From Sclerotiophoma versabilis (Eukaryota; Ascomycota; Dothideomycetes; Pleosporales; Didymellaceae), in the NCBI GenBank assembly GCA_012274445.1, contig JAAROD010000058.1, positions 1,860,001 to 1,924,000 of the forward strand: 64,000 nt of DNA, given 5' to 3'. Below are positions 32,505 to 44,682 of this stretch, one piece after another. The position numbers were made by a program, and so were the translations under genes. Each line of letters begins with the position of its first letter. Within the stretch, counting starts at the first letter, position 1. The notes below the pieces were generated by a model. That model saw only the letters and a program-made list of their open reading frames with translations, did not search any database and was not told the origin of the DNA.

Positions 32505-34250
32505 TGTGAGTGTGGTGTGCGAAGGTGAGGCAGGGTGTAGAAGAGAAGCCGTGGATCTGGCAGCGAGGTGAGGAAGAAAGGTTGTTGTTTGTTGGGAGCA
32601 GCTGCGGTGGTCGATCAGCTTTCAATCAGTCGGCCTCGCAGGGCCCCGCTACAAAAAAGGCTGCTGCGTCACAAGCGTGGCAACCGCGACGGCGGCCGGA
32701 AGAACAGCTGGCTAGCAACTGGCGCAACTGGCGCAACCTTGGAACACTGCATTGGCTGGTAGGCCCACTCCTGGCCTTTGCCTCGCCATTGCATCAATCA
32801 GCGTGCGCATGGCTTGCGGTAAGCAGACCCTGGCATAGGGCTGTCCACTGCGCTCGCCTCTTTCGCCGTTCCACGGCCGTTGGGCCTGTTAGAGCAGCGC
32901 GCTGGACGAGCTCGAGCAGTTGCGAAATCCTTACTCATCGCCGGTATGATGCAATCTCTCAGGCCATCTGATGGCTCTGCTTTGGCTCGATGGGCGACAC
33001 ACGCCGGCGTCGAGCATCCACTGCGGTCCGCCGTGCCCCTCTTTCCGCTCTCAGCAGAACCTGCTGCCATGTTCGTTCCACGTTCCAACATCTTCCACCG
33101 GCTGAGCATCGTGACCTTTTGGGAAATTTTCCACGCTCCGGACTACTGTCACCCGAGCCAGTCAATTCAGTCGCCGGCTGCCACGGACTTCTGATGCGGC
33201 CTTTGAGCCACCCTGCATGTTTCCGCGGCGCCGGAGAAACCGCCGCGTCGACGCGAGCTCGCCATAACAATCATCTGCTCCTAATTTCCCTCATTGCAGC
33301 TTATCGTGAGACTCGTTCTAGATTCGTGGGTAGAACAGCCGTCAGGTGCTGTGCGAACCGCGGTTGCTTTGTCGACCCTGCGTTGACATCCCACTTGCAC
33401 CGGAGATGTCGGCGAATGAGCTCACCGCCATGCATTTGATATCTCAACAACAGAACAACACATCGTGTTTCAGGACAGGCGAGTTCTTATGCACACCTCG
33501 GTGCATGCTAATAGATGCTGACTACGCAGCTTCGAGTTCCGCACTTAACGATACTAAACATGAACAAGATCATCAGCATGTGGTCAAGAAACTACCGCGG
33601 AAGAGTTATATCGCAGCAAAGCCTTCAGAACTGAAACCTGGCGCTCACTGTTACGATTCGACTTGCTCAAGAAAGAATTGGTTCGAATCCGATTCCCGGT
33701 TCATTTCCGGTTCATGCCTGTTAGCAAAGAGGCAGCCCAGAGTTAAACAAAAAGTACTGGTAGCTTGCTGTACAGAAGACTTTGAATACGGCCTTCAAAC
33801 AACGATCACGACCAATAGCTAATACGATGTATGCAGGAGACTGTCTACGAATCTCCCTTATGCTTTCCACAGGCCATGTTCAACTTTTACCTTCAATCAG
33901 CACAACGTCCTTGGATGCCCTTTTTCTCTCGCTGCATCTTCATGGTCAGAAGAGCACAGATCACACAACACGTACGAAAGCCTGGCGTCACTAACATGAC
34001 CTTTTTACAATATTACACGCGTGTACACAGCTTTAAACTATGTCCCTCCGGGTAAGCTCGCAGCTACCCCACGATACCCCTCATGCACTATCCAACCACA
34101 TTACCACATCCGGTATGCCGTAGCACCAGTGTCGTGTAAAGCTGTCCATGGAGCACACGCGTGAAGAGTGTCTTGATAATATAACTTCCTACACGTGTCT
34201 CACTTTCTTTCTATATCACGAATCCAGAGCTTCAAACTACTTAGCCCAAT
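32505..34250. other. Gene-free interval of 1.75 kb
   Basis: Divergent 5' flanks of transaldolase (-) and the SDR gene (+). Frames such as 32990-33439 and 33346-33822 have no motifs and overlap each other. GGTTCGAATCC at 33680-33690 resembles a tRNA B box, but no cloverleaf can be drawn around it. No repeat or RNA gene called. Confidence 0.5.
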
Positions 34251-35245
34251 ATGGCCTCCCAAGCAGCATTCGATGTCAAAGGCAAGACCGCCATAGTAAC
34301 CGGCGCAGGCTCAGGTCCGCACCTTCTCCACGTGATCTTTCATCCAGGCACTCACACGAAGCAGGCATCAATTACAGCTTCGCCAAACTGCTCCTTGAAA
34401 AAGGTTGCAATGTGCTCCTCGCCGACCTGACCCTCCGCCCGGAAGCACAGCACCTGCTTTCACAGTACAGCACCGGTAGCCCACGCGCCGTATACCAGGA
34501 AACCGACGTAACCTTGTGGCCCGCCCTGGACGCCATGTTCGCCGCAGCCATTACCAGCTTTGGGGAAATCGACATCGTCTGCCCCGGCGCCGGCATCTAC
34601 GACCCGCCATGGAGCAACTTCTGGCACCCCCCAGGCAGCCCAGCATCGCACGACGACCCTTCCAGCGGCCGCTACGCAACACTCGACATCAACATAACGC
34701 ACCCAATCCGCTGCACGCAGCTCGCCCTCGCCGCCTTCCTCGCAGCGCGGAAACACTCCCCGTCAAGCGCGACACGCCCGAAGAGAATCCTCCTAGTATC
34801 CAGCATAGCCGGCCAAACCACCAATCTACACACGCCCCTGTACGTCGCTGCGAAACACGCTTTAAACGGATTTATCCGCAGTCTTGCCGCACTGGACACG
34901 CGGTTCAACATCAGAGTCAACGGCGTCGCGCCCGGCGTCATCAAAACCCCGCTGTGGACCGAGCACCCTGAGAAACTGCAGTTTGTAGATGCTGACGGCG
35001 GGAGGGATGAGTGGGCGACGCCCGAGGAAGTTGCGCAGGCTATGCTTAGGTGTCTTGTTGATGAGGGGCTGCCGGGTGGGAGTATACTTGAGGTGGGCAA
35101 GGAGCAGACTAGGCTTGTGCAGGCGCTGAATGACCCTGGGCCGAGCGGGAAGGGGCATACGGTTAGTAATCTTGTGGGTAAGTATGAGGAGGTTTATGGG
35201 TTGTTGGAGGGTGGGGGGTGGGGGGTTGCAAAGGCGAGGTTGTAG
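34251..35245 (+). CDS. Short-chain dehydrogenase/reductase (classical SDR)
   Basis: Two exons, 34251-34314 and 34365-35245, with a 50-nt intron (donor GTCCGC, acceptor GAAGCAG); 314 residues. Without the intron the N-terminal Rossmann strand would be lost. With it the protein begins MASQAAFDVKGKTAIVTGAG, giving the cofactor motif TGAGSGI (17-23). Asp42 in LLADL at the end of the second strand favours NAD(H). The motif PGAGIYD takes the place of NNAG. The catalytic set is Ser168 (LLVSSIAG), Tyr181 and Lys185 (YVAAK). It resembles fungal homologues of 15-hydroxyprostaglandin dehydrogenase-type SDRs, but the substrate cannot be told. The 3' end runs into a GATTGT repeat. It converges with the acyltransferase ending at 35413. 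Confidence 0.92.
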
Positions 35246-35252
35246 GAATTGT

Positions 35253-35276
35253 TGATTGTGATTGTGATTGTGATTG
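35253..35276. repeat. (GATTGT)4 microsatellite
   Basis: Four perfect hexanucleotide units starting 8 bp after the SDR stop codon, in its 3' UTR. Confidence 0.9.
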
Positions 35277-35412
35277 TGTGAGGGATATTACGTATCTTGC
35301 GATCGTGTCTTGTACGTCAGTGCTCTTGGGTGTGTGAATCTCCATCTTTTTCCATACTTTCGGCTCTGCTGCTCTGCTTGGAGCTCAACACTCATGTCAA
35401 AGAACAAACAGC

Positions 35413-36433
35413 TTACTTCCTCTGCCTCAACTCCTTCCTCATCTCCTGCACACCACTCGTCGTCGCGAGCGGAACTCCATTTCCCTCCTTCGCCCCACTC
35501 ACATGTGCAAGTCTAATCAGCTCGTCCATCATCGCGTTCCGTGTCCTCTCGACCAGGGCATCCACATCCGCGGCGGTGCATCCCTTTGTCGGGATCGCGG
35601 GCAGGATGGTGACGTCGACGACGCCCGGCCTGACAATCTTCGTCTTCATGTCGAGCACGTGGGTGTAGTTTGCGCACACGACAGGCACGATGGGGACCTG
35701 GGCCTGCACGGCGAGGTGAAAGGCGCCCTTTTTGAAGGGCAGTAGGGTGGGCTCGCTGGCGTAGGAGCGCGTGCCCTCGGGGAAGATGAAGACAGATTGG
35801 CGGTCCTGGCGCATGGTGTTTGCGGCGCCGTCGAAGGCAGCGCGGGAGGTGGCGCGGTTAGCGCGGTCGATGAAGACGGTCTTGCTGAGGGTCATGAACT
35901 GGCCGAGGAAGGGGGTGTATTTGAGCGAGGACTTGGCCGTGACGGAGCAGTAGGGCGGGAACATGCAGCCGAGCATGAGCACGTCGAGTTCGCTGGTGCA
36001 GTCGTTAGTCGGCCATCAAAGTAGTCTGGAGAGGTTGTGTCGCGGGTTGAGAATGTCGCAATACGTACGTCTGGTGGTTGCCGACAAACACGGCTGGTCG
36101 CGTCTCCAGCGCCTCCTTCCCTCCCCTCCTGCCGCCTTCTTCGCGTCCACCGGCCTCGTCCACACGGAAGGTCACGCCCGTGGCCAACCACATGGTCCAC
36201 TTGAACGCCCTCCCGACGGTCCACTGGCTGAGCCCGCCATATCCAATTGCCCTCAGGAAGATGCTGGCGAACACGCCGTAGGTCGCGCACACCATCAGCA
36301 GCAGGAACGCGGTGAGGCTGAACGCGACAAAAGTGGCTTGCTGGCCCAGCCGCCCGGGCAGCACGAAGGAGAGGGCGCGCAGCAGCATGACGAGCGCAGC
36401 GGGGGCGGCGGAGAGGTAGAGGAGCCAGCTCAT
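35413..36433 (-). CDS. 1-acyl-sn-glycerol-3-phosphate acyltransferase
   Basis: Two exons on the minus strand, 36433-36069 and 35992-35413, with a 76-nt intron that splits the first catalytic motif; 314 residues. I start at MSWLLYLSAAPAALVML; frames further upstream have no signal. Two or three hydrophobic segments lie before residue 90. The PlsC-type acyltransferase signature is intact after splicing: NHQTELD at 119-125 (His/Asp catalytic pair) and FPEGTRS at 192-198, followed by PIVPVVCANYTHVL. It converts lysophosphatidic acid to phosphatidic acid in the ER membrane, like yeast Slc1. An insertion rich in Gly/Arg/Glu (~94-110) just before the NHQ motif is unusual. Family is firm; specificity is by homology. 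Confidence 0.93.
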
Positions 36434-37118
36434 GCTGGGTGGTGAGGGGCGGGCGGTATCGGGGCGCGGTGCTGGGTCGTGGGCATGCGACTGGCGGGGG
36501 TGCCGTGGATTCGAGGGGTCGAGTGCCGTCGTCGCGTCGGGTGGTCGAGCAGCGCACAATCCACTCCGGGGTCACCAAGCGACTGCGCCTCGGCGTCTGG
36601 CTGTAGGGCGTCTATGTAGTAGCGGTGGAGCTTCGAGGGGAGCTGCTGGCCAAGCGATGCGTTGATGTCAGCCGGATACCGGCCTGTGTGCAAGTAGTCA
36701 CTTTTTTTGCGTGCAGCGTGATGGGCGCCGAGGTCCGCTGCCCGATCTCGCTAAGCTCTCCCCTGTCCAGCTGCGGCGCGTCTTTGCGTGCAGGTGAACG
36801 GCCGCGAGGCGTGTTTGGGCCTGGCGTTGAGCTCAACGCGTCTTCAAATTGAACAGCAGAGGTCAAGTTTGCGAGCAGCCTGCGAGCCTCTGCTGGGTTT
36901 TTAGTCGTGTGGGACGAGGGACGCTGCCCGGGCGCCTTCCTTTCCTGTGGCTGCACGCGTGACTGGCAGGTCATCGAGGCCAGTCTGCTGCCGATCATCT
37001 GGGACATCACATGTACCTTCACATGCATATTGCTGCAGCCCCAGCAGCACCCTCTGCCCGGGCGGCAGTCGATAAGCGTGCTTCACGGGCCTGGCATTTT
37101 CTTTTATTTCTCTCGCAT
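36434..37118. other. Intergenic region upstream of the acyltransferase
   Basis: Contains a 139-codon minus-strand frame (36612-37028) with Pro/Ser/Thr-rich composition but no motif; it may be 5' leader of the acyltransferase or chance in GC-rich sequence. No repeat or RNA recognised. Confidence 0.35.
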
Positions 37119-38352
37119 TTATTGCTCAACAACCCATTGACAATGACACGAGTTGTCTGCCTCGCCTTGACTCGAGCCAGATCCAGGTTGCGTCCCAGAC
37201 AGCTGTAGATCCACGCTCTCACCACTGTCTTCGAGGCCCCCATCAAGACCGACAACTGCCTTTTCACAGTATGGCGCGCTCCCAGAAGCCGCTCTATGCT
37301 CCAAGAGCTTCAGCTTGTAAGGCAGCTGCGAACTTGCTCCAGACGAGGCATTAGTCGTGTTGGATGCTACATCACCTTGCTCTGCCGCGTAGAGGAAGCC
37401 CTCAAGAAGAGTGTCGTTGAACGTGCATCGCCAGAGCGGCTGTCCTGGCAGGAACGTCGTGTGCTTGGGCTGGCCCTGCATGGGCCACGAACTGATCCTC
37501 TCTTGCCCAAGCTGGTCTTCCCGAAGTATCACAGTACGATCATACATTGCTGAGAAGTGATACTGTGGCCCACCATCCGTACTATTGAGAGCCGTCAATG
37601 CCGTCGGTCCGACCGCTGGAGCTTGCTGGCCACAGTGAACACTCCTGTTTGAGGTAGACGGCAGCCCGAACGTGATCATGACAGGCTTTTCGTCATCTCC
37701 TAGTGACGGCAAGATGCTGAGCTGTAGTGTGGTGTCGAACGCGCACTGCCATGCTCGGGACTCGTTTGCCCGCGCCAGGCATGTTGAACTTTGCTGTTGG
37801 GGGAGTTGAATAGGGACTGAGAAAGTACCACGCTCAATGGGTGTGGTCGAGCTTGTGTTTGTACCGTTGCCTCCCGCCCTTCGGATCTCCGAGTGGTCGC
37901 TAAGGCATGCGTCAGCTTGCTCTTTTGAAGCATAAAGGGATATCATACTCCTTTGAGTGGTTAGAGTTCGCAGCTAACAGTGCGATGCCAATCGTGAGCA
38001 GCACCAAGGCTTGCAATCCTAGAACTGCAAACACGCGGTACTTCACCGACATCCTTCCCCAGGTTCGGGCCCATATTGATGTCGGGATATTTGGCAATGG
38101 CTTTTCGAGTACTTCTTGCGTGTTGATGAATAGTTCCTTCTCATCTAGGTATGCACTAACAATCGGCGCGGAGCGTATGCTGTCGTGCTCCAATGGGACT
38201 ACCTCGAGCCCATCCTCAATGTCCGGCGACCTTGCTGAGTCAGAAGATGTCGAGGCGCTGTGAGTTCTGACTGGTTTATAGTGAGCTGGAAACGCTGTAT
38301 AGATGCTTGGGAGCGCTTGGATGCTCCTGACTGATCTGCGTGGGAGCTGCAT
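37119..38352 (-). CDS. Single-pass membrane protein of a fungal family of unknown function
   Basis: Two exons on the minus strand, 38352-37949 and 37899-37119, with a 49-nt intron (GTATGA to CCTTAG) that joins NHSK to DHSEIRR; 394 residues. Residues 1-110 are cytosolic-looking, Ser/Arg-rich with an acidic patch. One transmembrane helix lies at ~112-132 (VFAVLGLQALVLLTIGIALLA). The rest, ~250 residues, is likely luminal or extracellular: it has several N-x-S/T sites, paired Cys-Trp elements (RAWQCAFDTTLQLSI; LWRCTFNDTLLEGFLY) and HYHFSAMYDR-type sequence. This arrangement matches a Pezizomycotina family that I believe is catalogued as a DUF (possibly DUF7820), though I am not sure of the number. 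No function can be given. It is upstream of the acyltransferase on the same strand. Confidence 0.8.
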
Positions 38353-39750
38353 GCTGCAGTCAAAGGGTGTAATAGAAATTAACAGCTTGAGATGTATTCG
38401 AATGTAGTAAAGCGATTGACACTGGACCAGCCAGTTAACAGAAAGTTAGCGAATGACAAGAAAGACCATGTAGAATCGTAAAAGCAACCAGCGCATACTC
38501 GGTGGAGAACCAGCAGCTTGCGACTATAAGCTGTCACTCCATCTCAACAGGCCAAGATACCTTGCAGCTTCCATACGGCAGATATGATCCTATCGACTGC
38601 GCCCCGATTCTGCTGGAGCTTCCTGCCCAATGCCATCATGTATGTGCCAGCGGAGCGGACGGCTAGTGCCTGGTGGAGATTATGCTGACGATCTTTGCAA
38701 AAAGGTACGGTTTCGTCGCATTAACACAGTAAACAAAAAGAGTAAAAGGCCCAGAAGGGAAGTATTGGGTGGCGCGAAGCGTTGGATGTACGTTCACCTT
38801 TGCCAATGCTATGGTCCGTGCCTAAGCGCCAGACGCTGGTCGCCATGGGGGTCGTCACATCTTCAAATTAGCGGCCTATGCTCAGCCCAATCGTACCGAG
38901 TATCTGCTTAATTGACTGTAGTCAGTATGGATAGACTTGTCGCAAGGCAGACGCGTCAAGTCGCGTTTGCGAACGCGTTTCTAACCGCTGTGAACAGGTT
39001 GCATTGCGGGTCTCGAAACATCGAAGCATTGGATGACACTCTGCTGGCTCTGCCGGGGCCGAGATACCATGATACAGACCTATACCCAGGACTTCGGGTG
39101 TGTCGGCGAAGTAAAGTCATAGCAAGATAGGAAAATGGTGGAGGGAGGCAGCAAGGAGACGTTGATTTCTGATTGATAAGATAAGATCGAGCTGGACCAC
39201 CTTCCCTCAACACTGCTGCGACATTAACATCATACAAGCAGCTGCGTGCTTCTGGCAGCCTCAGAATTCTGGGTAAGCGATTCAACAGTCGATTTCTAGC
39301 TTCCAAGCTGCACCCCATACACGTCCCTATGTATCACACATTGTGATCGAACTTAATTTGAGAATTGGATGCTTCTTTGCACACGTGCAACAAAGTGCAG
39401 CATTTTGCCCAGATGACATAAGTATCCGAGAGTATGAAAGAACAATACAATGAAATTACTTTAAAGAAAATACAAATCATGTCCATGCCTCATGTTCTGT
39501 CCAAGACGATCTTGTAATTTCAAGCAAATGACCCGTTCCACATAAAAGCCAACTTGTCGATCCCACATTGCAACGGAACATGCATCATAAGTCGGTACGT
39601 TTATATAAGAACTCCCCATAGAAATCCCCTAAACGCCATACAGATGTGCTTTATACCAAAACCACAACACGTCCACACCCGGGTATCTCTCAACCTTCCC
39701 CGTGGACTTGTAAACACAAACAACATCAAGGCCGTTACGTCGTGACCACC
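38353..39750. other. Gene-free interval of 1.4 kb
   Basis: 5' flank of the membrane-protein gene and 3' flank of the aquaporin gene. AT-rich from ~39340 to 39720, probably the aquaporin 3' UTR and terminator region. Only short, motif-free frames; no repeat or RNA recognised. Confidence 0.45.
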
Positions 39751-41336
39751 TCAAGCGTAACTTGATGGCGTCCGGCCGAACCTCTGCCTGGGCTCCGACA
39801 CGTCGGGATGCACGCTCCCACCAAGCGGGACATCAGCGCCGTGCGCCAGCGGAGCATAGAGCTGCTCGTTTGTCGTCATAGCCGGGGAATCAACCCTTGT
39901 CTCTGCCGCAAGAGCATTGACTTGTGCAGGGCTGTTGAGCGCCACACCGCGCTCGCCCAGGTAGCTGAATCGCCCGATCTGGCTGCCGGTGGTGGTCGCT
40001 TGGGGCCCAGGGCGTTGGGGTTGGTAGGGCGCGGTGAAGGTGCCGTCTGACTTGTCTGAGGTGCGCTTGCTGTGGATTGAGGAATGGGATGATGGACGCC
40101 GGAATTGGGTGCCGTACATGCCCTGGGTATCGGGTTGGTCGCGGCGTCCCTGGCCGTTGGCAACGAGGGTACCATCGGGGCCGCCGGCTTGGGCGACGGC
40201 TGTTTTCTCGGTGAGTTCTTCAGCGACTTTGTGCGCGTCGTATTCGTTGATGCCGGCAGCGAGGAGCAGATTCTTCCTCCTCTCTACGTTGGCTGCGTGG
40301 TCGTTGTCCTGACCGGGGTTCGCAGTCTCATACTCGAGGATCTTGATGAATTTGTAAAAGCCGGCTGCGACGATGGCACCGAGTACGGGTCCAAGCCAGT
40401 ATATCCAGTGGTAGTGGTTGAAGGTGTGGTTGACGACTGCAGGCCCGAAAGAACGGGCAGGGTTCAGAGAACCGCCAGTGAAGTATACTCCGGTCAGCTC
40501 GGCGATGAAGAGCGCGAGACCGATACCTACAATGAGTCGTTAGCAGTGGTGGATAGTAAAAGACTGTAGTGACATACCAACGGGAGCAATGAAGGTACCC
40601 TTGTGCTTCTCAGCTGCCAACATGAAGATAGTGAAGACTAGCTGAGCAGTCAAGAACATCTCAATGAACAGGCCTTGGGTGATTGAGGTCCCACCACCAA
40701 GTGAAGTGCGTACATTGATCTTTCCCTGGTGAGGGAACATGCAGGTGACCAAAGCAGCGGCAGTGATACCCCCGAGGATTTGCACGAAGAAAAGTAGAAA
40801 GCCGCGAACCCATGGCAGCGCGCCGATCAAGCACATGCCGAGGGTAACAGCAGGGTTGAACAGGCCACCAGAAATGCGGAAGAAGACCCAAGCGTTTACA
40901 GCCAACGAGAAACCAAAGCAGAGAGCAATGTACTGTAGTTGCTGAGGATTCGAGCCTGCTTCAGCGACGGTCTGACCACCCGATGATGGGATGCTGTTTG
41001 CAACCTGGGTGCCGGACAAGGCAAACCAAAGGAAGAGAACAGTGCCGACGTATTCTCCGCACATGGCGACGAAGTGGTTGCGGACATTATCAGGCAGTTT
41101 CTTCAGGAATGGCAGACGCAGTTCCTTGTCAGTCAACTCTGCATTCGGGTCGGCGGCCCTGGTGAAGGGTATCGCAAAGGCTCTGCCTTGCCTTGGCTCC
41201 TTTGAACGATGTCAGTGTTTGATGCATTGGTGCTGATGTTGAGTCTGCCCTCGTCGGTGTCTCATGCCATGATATCGGCTGTAATGCGAGGAAGTCCCTC
41301 TGACGGCATGCTCATTTGACTTACGTTGATATTCAT
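39751..41336 (-). CDS. Aquaporin (MIP family) with long C-terminal tail
   Basis: Proposed exons on the minus strand: 41336-41325 (MNIN), 41199-40578 and 40526-39751; introns of 125 and 51 nt; 469 residues. The second intron is firm (G|GTATGT to TTGTAG|GT restores [13 protein letters not shown]). The 12-base first exon is my best choice because the frame before GAGCCAAGG has no ATG after a stop; another short upstream exon is possible. Six membrane helices are visible. The two pore motifs are intact: NPAV at ~119-122 and NPAR at ~233-236, as in orthodox water channels rather than the altered NPS/NLA motifs of Fps1-type glycerol facilitators. The ~190 residues after the last helix are polar, basic and Ser/Thr/Pro-rich, much longer than in bacterial or plant channels, and probably cytosolic and regulatory. 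Transport of water is inferred. Confidence 0.9.
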
Positions 41337-43744
41337 GACGCTGGACGAGGCCTTCTAGTCCAGAGTGAAGGACGGAAGGTGTGGACAGGGGGAAAGACGA
41401 CAAAGCAATATGCAGAAGATGTTAAACCACGTCCGAGAAAGGACTTCTCTGGCTCAAAGATCAAGAGATCTAAACCGGGCCAACATGGCACCTGTTCCCT
41501 CATAACATCCAACAAATGCCATAGAGAGGCTGTCGTCATCGACTCGCCGTTGACGCAGAACATGCCTCCCACCATCTAGATGCACTACCCGTCATCTCCA
41601 CGCGTGTAGTCCCAAAGTCCAGCTCTTCCCGCACGCCTGATATCGTAGCCGCAGCTGTTAGACCACGAGTTTGTTCAGCCACAGCTCATCTCTATCCAAA
41701 AGTGGTAAGACAATCCCTGACGTAGATCTCGACAAGGCCACATGGAGGGAGAACCACAAACGCTATTACCCATCTTGGACGAGGCGGACACGCTACCCGC
41801 GTAGCGCATGGCGACGGTAGATCCAGAGCATCTCTCAAGGCAAGACTAGACGATTTGTTGACGATTTTATCCCTAGTCCGCGGAATGTCCGTTGCTAACG
41901 GTTGCGGTCGAGAGTGCAATTCGAAAACACGTGCTTAAGACTAAGTAAAGACAGATCGCTAGTGATGTCGATGAAGGCTCGCAAGCCTACAGACCTTGGG
42001 GCGCACCAATGTACCTGGCTCCTAGCTGATGCGTGTCTTCCGCTGTAAACAGGTTTGGGAATCCAAGTGCGATCGATCTAGCACATGTCGTTGACGAAAA
42101 AAGGACCCCTGCTTGTCCCAATTGGGATTCGGGGCGGGGATTACGTAGCGATGGCTGGAAACTCTGTCTTCACAACCACTTACAGCAGACCTATGCACTA
42201 CTCGACGACAGCCACGTTGAGATTCATCCAGATTGCACCGGCTTCTGCGCGCCTGGCGCTGTCCCAAGGGCGCTGTGGGGCGAATCCAGCACGAGGCAAG
42301 CTACTAACGTCATACCCTCGTTTCCAACCGCAACAACACGGAAATCTGAACAACAGACTAAGTAGCAGTGGTGTCGCGCGATAGACGAACGATCGCGCAC
42401 CGTCCCTACGTCCCGACGTTGGCTAAGACGCACGTTGCGCATCACAAACGGCCAGAACACTACGCACTTGATTGAGTTCGAGAATTAGACTGCTCACGTG
42501 CCAAAACCCTAACTTCTGCACGGCGTCGTAGATAAATCATCGACCTCGCTAATTTAATATCGAAATCCTACCATTTGCACCGTCGTCATTACTAGGTGTC
42601 CATCCACGCCTTTCACTTGCTATTCCGAGCAGAACATCTGCTTAGTCAAGAGCACATGACCCTGTATTTCTGCAGTGCAACCGGCGCAATCCAGCAAATC
42701 TAGAGTACAAAGCCTGGGGTCTCCTGGCGATGAAAACCAAGGAGACATGAGCGGAGGAGGGGAATAGCAGTGTCTGACGTGGAGTGTCCGGGTGAAGTAG
42801 TATGAGGTGTATGATAAGATGTCTCTTTTTTCTGTCTCTCCACTCAAATTCTTCCCTGTTTACGTGTATTAGCGAGTTGATTCCGTTTCACAATGCATCG
42901 CCCGTAAACACCAGTACTCCTAATCCCGATCTAATAATACAGTATCCAGCCTGCACTCCACACAGGCAAGGGGAGTGTTGTATCCGCGATCCGAGCCAGT
43001 GGGTAAGCAACTCTCCTCTCCTCTCCTCTCCTCTGTAAATTGCGAGTAGGGTATACGTTGCTTATGCGTAGCTTATGTTGTAGTAGTTTGTAAGTAAGAG
43101 TAGATTAAGAGTAGCTTGTAGCTTACGAGTAGTCAAGATGGGACCGGATCGGAATCGGAGCCATCCACACCCGGCCCGCCATGAGCTAGACCTGTTCGGT
43201 CCATCTGGCTTGGTAAGCTGCACCGATGCATTGGTGTTGGTGTTATATTATGAAGCCAAGCTGTTAAGCTATGAAGTATACAGATGAATATCCCAAAGTG
43301 CAAGTGAAAAGCTTAACAAGAGCTTGACAACAGCTTAATAATAGCCTCGTAGCCTGGTATTTTCGCACTCATTCCGCGCGAGAGCGGACGATGGGTTATC
43401 ATGAGGGTGTTGGGGTATAAAGTAGCGGGCGTTGTCTGAGTAGACTGTCAAGGTGGTGTACAAACTATGTAAGTTGCTGCTGGCAATATCTTGTACGGGA
43501 AGCACAATCGTGGATTCAACACTCTGATCTGTCGAGGATGGCGAGGAATCGAGTTTGAATGGCTGTTTGAGTAGTCTTGACTGTGGACATGCTCGATACT
43601 GCACCGCGGCGTCGTTTGTGCACATTGCCGAGAAGGGAAGTAATTTCTTTGATTCTACAATATAGTTAATACATAGTCATCTCCAGCCGAGGCTGCCAGA
43701 TGCCTGCGACTCACGCATTACTGCACGCCTCTTGGACCACACCC
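41337..43744. other. Gene-free interval of 2.4 kb
   Basis: The longest stretch without a supported gene in the window. Frames at 41333-41579, 41692-42460 and 42802-43038 lack motifs. Contains a CTCTC pentanucleotide repeat (43011-43034) followed by ~100 bp of loosely repeated GTAGCTTA/GAGTAG words (43040-43135). No transposon ends or RNA genes seen. Confidence 0.45.
43011..43034. repeat. (CTCTC)n pentanucleotide microsatellite
   Basis: About five near-perfect CTCTC units, polypyrimidine on the plus strand, in a gene-free interval. Confidence 0.9.
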
Positions 43745-44682
43745 TCAAAGCATGTTCTTCCTCCACGCCCGTGTCCCCAGCCGCTCAATCTCAGGCACCT
43801 CAACCGGCCCATGCACGTCCTCGTCCTCCAGCGCCTCAACGACGGCCTCGCCGACCAGATCCGCCTTGAGCGGCTTGATGCCCCCGGCGCCCATCAGCCA
43901 GGTCAGTCGGCCGCCCACGGCGCTGTTGATGATGCTCGCGACCGCACCGCCGGCGGCGATGGGCAGGGTGAAGGTGCGGCTGGAGTCGTACATGAAGGGT
44001 GCGCGGACGAAGATGGAGCGCATTGCGGGGAAGGTGGTGCTTATGATGGACTCGGCCTCGCGCTTGGTGGTGATGTAGCGCTTGGGCAGGATGGGGGTGC
44101 CGGCGGCGGCGGAGATGTAGACGAAGTTGGGCACCTTCTGCTTGGAGGCCTCCTGGGCGAGGCTGACGGCGGTGTCGCGGTTCATGACCTCGTACGTCAG
44201 CTGGCCGTCGCTCTCCATGGGCCGCAGGGGCTCGCCGTCCTTGCGCTCGAGCGGGTTCTGGGTGCCGGCCTTGGTGGGCGAGAAGGCGCGGCGCAGGCCG
44301 GAGAGCGGCGACTCGCGGCCGCTGACGACGCGCTTGTAGTCGGCCTCGAGCAGGATGCCCATGGTGTGGACGACGGCGGTGGCCGACTCGAGGTGGGCGG
44401 TGTACGAGGCGGGGTCGAGCATGTCGCCGCGGGCCCAGGTGACCTTGGACGCCCACGGGGGAGGGTCGGGCGAGGCCATCACCGAGGACCAGTGCGGCGT
44501 GCCTGAGCGCGACACGGAGACGACGGACCAGCCGCGGTGGGCGGCGGCGCGGCAGATGCGGCTTCCTGGGGGGGGGGTCAGCGGGCGTGCGCTCTGGCTG
44601 CTGCGCTACTCGAGTGGCTGCACGCACCGAGGAAGCCGTTGCCGCCGCACACGACGAGCTTCTTCTGCGCTGCGGACGCCAT
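43745..44682 (-). CDS. COQ11: Coq11-like NAD(P)-binding mitochondrial protein
   Basis: Two exons on the minus strand, 44682-44628 and 44565-43745, with a 62-nt intron; 291 residues. The start is MASAAQKKLVVCGGNGFLGS, where GGNGFLG is the atypical-SDR NAD(P)-binding loop and the junction splits that Gly. It continues ICRAAAHRGWSVVSVSRSG, then VVHTMGILLEADYK and NFVYISAAAG. This is the fungal family of YLR290C/Coq11, related to NDUFA9, associated with the coenzyme Q synthome in mitochondria. It lacks the catalytic YxxxK of classical SDRs, as expected. The coding sequence is markedly GC-rich. It is divergent from YAF9 with only 300 bp between start codons. The role in ubiquinone synthesis is by homology. 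Confidence 0.87.

Noticed and set aside
33680..33690. GGTTCGAATCC resembling a tRNA B box with a possible T-arm (ATTGG...CCGAT)
   Set aside because: No matching acceptor stem, A box or anticodon arm can be found in the ~60 bases upstream, so it is not a tRNA gene.
36612..37028. 139-codon minus-strand frame upstream of the acyltransferase
   Set aside because: Pro/Ser/Thr-rich with no motif; not joinable in frame to the acyltransferase by an evident intron.
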